Source of the DNA: Cupriavidus sp. P-10
GTDB taxonomy: Bacteria > Pseudomonadota > Gammaproteobacteria > Burkholderiales > Burkholderiaceae
NCBI RefSeq assembly: GCF_003402535.2
Contig: NZ_AP025172.1
Coordinates: 310,001 to 374,000, forward strand
DNA: 64,000 bases
Reading direction: 5' to 3'
Position 1 is the first letter of the stretch. Each line of letters begins with the position of its first letter. The position numbers were made by a program, and so were the translations under genes. Below the pieces are notes generated by a model that saw nothing but the letters and a program-made list of their open reading frames with translations, ran no database searches and was not told the DNA's origin. This document shows, piece by piece, positions 61,645-64,000 of the stretch.

Positions 61645-63615
61645 ATGAAGGCCGCATTCGTTTTAGCCACTGCGATTGCCATGACGTGGTCATCCTCTGG
61701 TTGGGCCCAGGCTCAGCCGATAGGCGGCAAGCCTGCCACAGCAGCGACAAAGGCCGCGAATGCCGCCCTGCTGAACGAGCTGCCGTTCAACGACAAATCC
61801 GATTTCGAAGACGCGCAACGCGGTCTGGTTGCCAAGCCGGACACGCTGACGATTCGCAACGCCAAGGGCGACGTGGTCTGGGATCTCGAAGCATACAAAC
61901 AATACATTGGGATCGACAAGCCCGCGCCGGACACCGTCAACCCCAGCTTGTGGCGAAACGCCCAACTGACTATGCAGCACGGTCTATTCAAGGTCTCGGA
62001 TCGCATCTACCAGGTCCGCGGCTTCGATCTCTCCAATGTGACCTTTGTCCAGGGGAATACCGGGTGGATCGTACTGGATCCGCTGATCTCGGAGGAAACG
62101 GCCAAGGCGGCCTACGAATTCGTGACCAAACACCTTGGTTCACGGCCCGTAGTGGCGGTGGTGTACAGCCATTCGCACATCGATCACTACGGTGGCGTGC
62201 GCGGCGTCGTCAACGAGGCCGATGTGAAATCGGGCAAGATCAAGATCTTCGCACCCGAAGGCTTTACCGAGCATGCCGTCAGCGAGAACGTCATTGCCGG
62301 CAACGCGATGGGCCGTCGTGCCGTGTACATGTATGGTGCGCTCCTGCCACGCAATGACCGCGGCGGTGTGAACGGCGGGCTGGGGCAGACAGTTTCGACC
62401 GGCACCGCAGGCTTGATTGTTCCTTCCGACATCATCAGCAAGACCGGAACCGAAGTCACCGTGGATGGCGTGAAGATGGTATTCCAGATGACGCCGGGCA
62501 CCGAGGCGCCGGCGGAAATGAATACGTTCTTCCCGCAGTTCAAGGGCATGTGGATGGCGGAAAACACGACCAACACCATGCACAACATCCTGACGCTGCG
62601 CGGTGCCCAGGTGCGCGATGCGCTGAAATGGTCGAGCTACCTGAACGAGACCATCGACACGTACGGCAAGGACGTGGACTTCAAGTTCCAGGCTCACCAT
62701 TGGCCGATGTGGGGTAATGCCAAGATCATCGACTACTGGAAGAAGCAGCGCGACCTCTACAAGTACACGCATGACCAGTCGGTCAACCTGATGAACAAGG
62801 GCTATACCGGTGAAGAGATATCGGAAATGATCAAGCTGCCGCCAGAGCTCGACAAGTTCTGGCCGAACCGCGGCTATTACGGCACGCTGCGCCACAATTC
62901 GCGGGCAGTCTATCAACGGTACATGGGTTGGTATGACGGCAATCCGTCGGACCTGAACAATCTGCCGCCGGAAATGGCCGCGAAGAAATACGTGGAGTAC
63001 ATGGGCGGCGAGGCCGCGATCCTGCGCCGCGCCAAGGCCGATTTCGACAAGGGCGACTATCGCTGGACTGCCGAAGCGCTCAAGCACGTGGTCTTCGCCA
63101 ACCCGAACAGCAAGGCAGGCAAGGACCTGCTCGCCGATTCGCTCGAGCAACTCGGCTATCAGGCGGAAAGTGGCCCATGGCGCGGCGTGTATTTGATGGG
63201 GGCGTATGAGTTGCGCAATGGCGTGCCAAAGGCAGGCGGCACCGACGTTGCCAGCCCGGACACGATCAAGGCAATGCCGCCTGAAATGCTGTTCGACTAT
63301 CTCTCGGTGCGCCTGAATGGCCCGAAGGCTGCGGGAAAGAAGATCGCGCTCAATCTCGACTTCACTGACTTGAAGAAGCAATACGGCCTGGCGGTGGAGA
63401 ATGCGGTCCTGAACTACGGCAAGCCGTTGCCGCAGGCGGACGCGAAGATCACGATGTCGAAGGCGACGCTCGATGCCATCCAGCTCAAGGAAACGACGAT
63501 CGAAAACGCCATCGCGAAGGGCGACATGAAAGTGGAAGGCCGACGCGAGGCGCTGGGGGAGTTCCTCGGCCTGCTGGATTCCTTCCCGTTCTGGTTCAAC
63601 ATCGTGACGCCATGA
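61645..63615 (+). CDS. Alkylsulfatase of the SdsA1/BDS1 metallo-beta-lactamase family
   Basis: A 656-residue exported enzyme (signal MKAAFVLATAIAMTWSSSGWAQA) that hydrolyses primary alkyl sulfates such as dodecyl sulfate to alcohol and sulfate. Binuclear zinc motif HSHIDH (His176, His178, Asp180, His181) in VVYSHSHIDHYGGVRG, then EMNTFFPQFKGMWMAENTTN, QAHHWPMWGNAKIIDYWKKQ and RGYYGTLRHNSRAVYQRYMG. The C-terminal third is an SCP2-like lipid-binding domain. The length is normal for the family. Its stop overlaps the next gene's ATG (ATGA), so the pair is coupled. Confidence 0.93.
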   Translation: MKAAFVLATAIAMTWSSSGWAQAQPIGGKPATAATKAANAALLNELPFNDKSDFEDAQRGLVAKPDTLTIRNAKGDVVWDLEAYKQYIGIDKPAPDTVNPSLWRNAQLTMQHGLFKVSDRIYQVRGFDLSNVTFVQGNTGWIVLDPLISEETAKAAYEFVTKHLGSRPVVAVVYSHSHIDHYGGVRGVVNEADVKSGKIKIFAPEGFTEHAVSENVIAGNAMGRRAVYMYGALLPRNDRGGVNGGLGQTVSTGTAGLIVPSDIISKTGTEVTVDGVKMVFQMTPGTEAPAEMNTFFPQFKGMWMAENTTNTMHNILTLRGAQVRDALKWSSYLNETIDTYGKDVDFKFQAHHWPMWGNAKIIDYWKKQRDLYKYTHDQSVNLMNKGYTGEEISEMIKLPPELDKFWPNRGYYGTLRHNSRAVYQRYMGWYDGNPSDLNNLPPEMAAKKYVEYMGGEAAILRRAKADFDKGDYRWTAEALKHVVFANPNSKAGKDLLADSLEQLGYQAESGPWRGVYLMGAYELRNGVPKAGGTDVASPDTIKAMPPEMLFDYLSVRLNGPKAAGKKIALNLDFTDLKKQYGLAVENAVLNYGKPLPQADAKITMSKATLDAIQLKETTIENAIAKGDMKVEGRREALGEFLGLLDSFPFWFNIVTP

Positions 63616-64000
63616 AGACCAAGCCGAACGCCCTGATGGTGATGCTGGCCGCCGGCTGGCTGGCCCTCGCGCCGGGGCCGGTTGCCGCGTGCGGATCCGA
63701 CTTTGTCCTCGGCGACGAAGTCGGCGCCGCGCACCCGGCCTCGATCGGCGTCGCCTTCGCGATGAACGATGCGTTAAGGGCGGGCGCGCTGGCGCCCCCG
63801 GAAAGCCTGACTGGCGCCGAAGCGCGCTTGCGAGCCGACGTCACCGCGCACCTGCTGGAACAGCGGCTGGCGTCGGTCAGGGTAAAGCTGCCGCCCACCT
63901 CGCTGCTGCTGATCGAATCGAGGCTCTGGACGCGCTACGCCCTGGCAAGCCAACGCAAGGCAGACCTCCATGCGGATCATGACGCGGGTCCGGCCGACGG
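63612..64000 (+). CDS. Exported protein of unknown function, cut by the window end
   Basis: The open frame begins MKTKPNALMVMLAAGWLALA, then PGPVAACGSDFVLGDEVGAA, a plausible signal peptide with cleavage near VAA-CG. It continues for about 129 residues to the window edge without a stop (LESRLWTRYALASQ-like region: SLLLIESRLWTRYALASQ). ATGA overlap with the alkylsulfatase stop shows translational coupling. I do not recognise the family; it is probably an envelope partner of the sulfatase. Confidence 0.65.
   Translation, partial: MKTKPNALMVMLAAGWLALAPGPVAACGSDFVLGDEVGAAHPASIGVAFAMNDALRAGALAPPESLTGAEARLRADVTAHLLEQRLASVRVKLPPTSLLLIESRLWTRYALASQRKADLHADHDAGPAD

Overview
The window looks like accessory and catabolic DNA from a high-GC beta-proteobacterium of the Burkholderiales, most likely Cupriavidus or a close relative. 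The evidence is: four Bug/TctC-type periplasmic binding proteins without TctAB partners, two Burkholderiales-type trimeric porins, FixJ-like lone receivers, a DUF2789 remnant, a three-gene pntAA-pntAB-pntB operon and several acyl-CoA catabolic genes. I see no rRNA, tRNA, CRISPR array or replication origin. The species is an inference; no marker gene is present.

Layout. 0.4-1.4 kb: nitrilase whose 3' end runs antisense through a DUF2789 remnant. 1.6-9.2 kb: leftward genes comprising a lone receiver, a probable six-gene unit (YcaC-type hydrolase, Tat-exported amidohydrolase, DoxX, MFS_3 exporter, XapX, porin) and a second lone receiver. 9.4-14.6 kb: a 1,710-residue Ser/Thr-kinase-like/AAA/GAF/histidine-kinase protein divergent from that receiver. 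14.7-17.3 kb: Bug protein and patatin-like lipoprotein. 17.6-29.7 kb: an IclR-centred beta-oxidation divergon. Leftward are thiolase, FadB-like protein, Bug and a truncated enoyl-CoA hydratase; rightward are acyl-CoA ligase, two acyl-CoA dehydrogenases with a racemase stub between them, SDR and Bug.

30-43 kb: a patchwork island. It holds a coupled pair of uncharacterised genes, a ligase fragment, a lone AAA-type ATPase with a 16-bp palindrome at its start codon, a complete IS630 element (1,472 bp, TA target duplication), a LuxR-type regulator with a secreted HAF-like repeat protein and a tiny lipoprotein, a polytopic membrane protein and a frameshifted IS91 transposase. Two copies of an AT-rich palindrome lie 7.5 kb apart in it. 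The same 14-bp palindrome lies upstream of both the LuxR gene and the HAF gene.

43.8-64 kb: persulfide-dioxygenase-like MBL protein and proton-translocating transhydrogenase. Then comes a divergent module: leftward PLP C-S lyase, DapA-like lyase, atypical SDR, Bug, D-amino-acid-dehydrogenase-like flavoprotein and porin; rightward a BisC-type molybdenum reductase and a GlxA/FtrA-type AraC regulator. I infer that it catabolises an amino-acid-derived sulfoxide or N-oxide. It is followed by an AsnC-type regulator, a decayed copy of the bisC-regulator junction, a truncated cold-shock/DUF1294 gene, a membrane-anchored Mrr-type nuclease and a secreted alkylsulfatase whose stop overlaps the start of a gene running off the window. 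Several of the right-hand genes concern sulfur.
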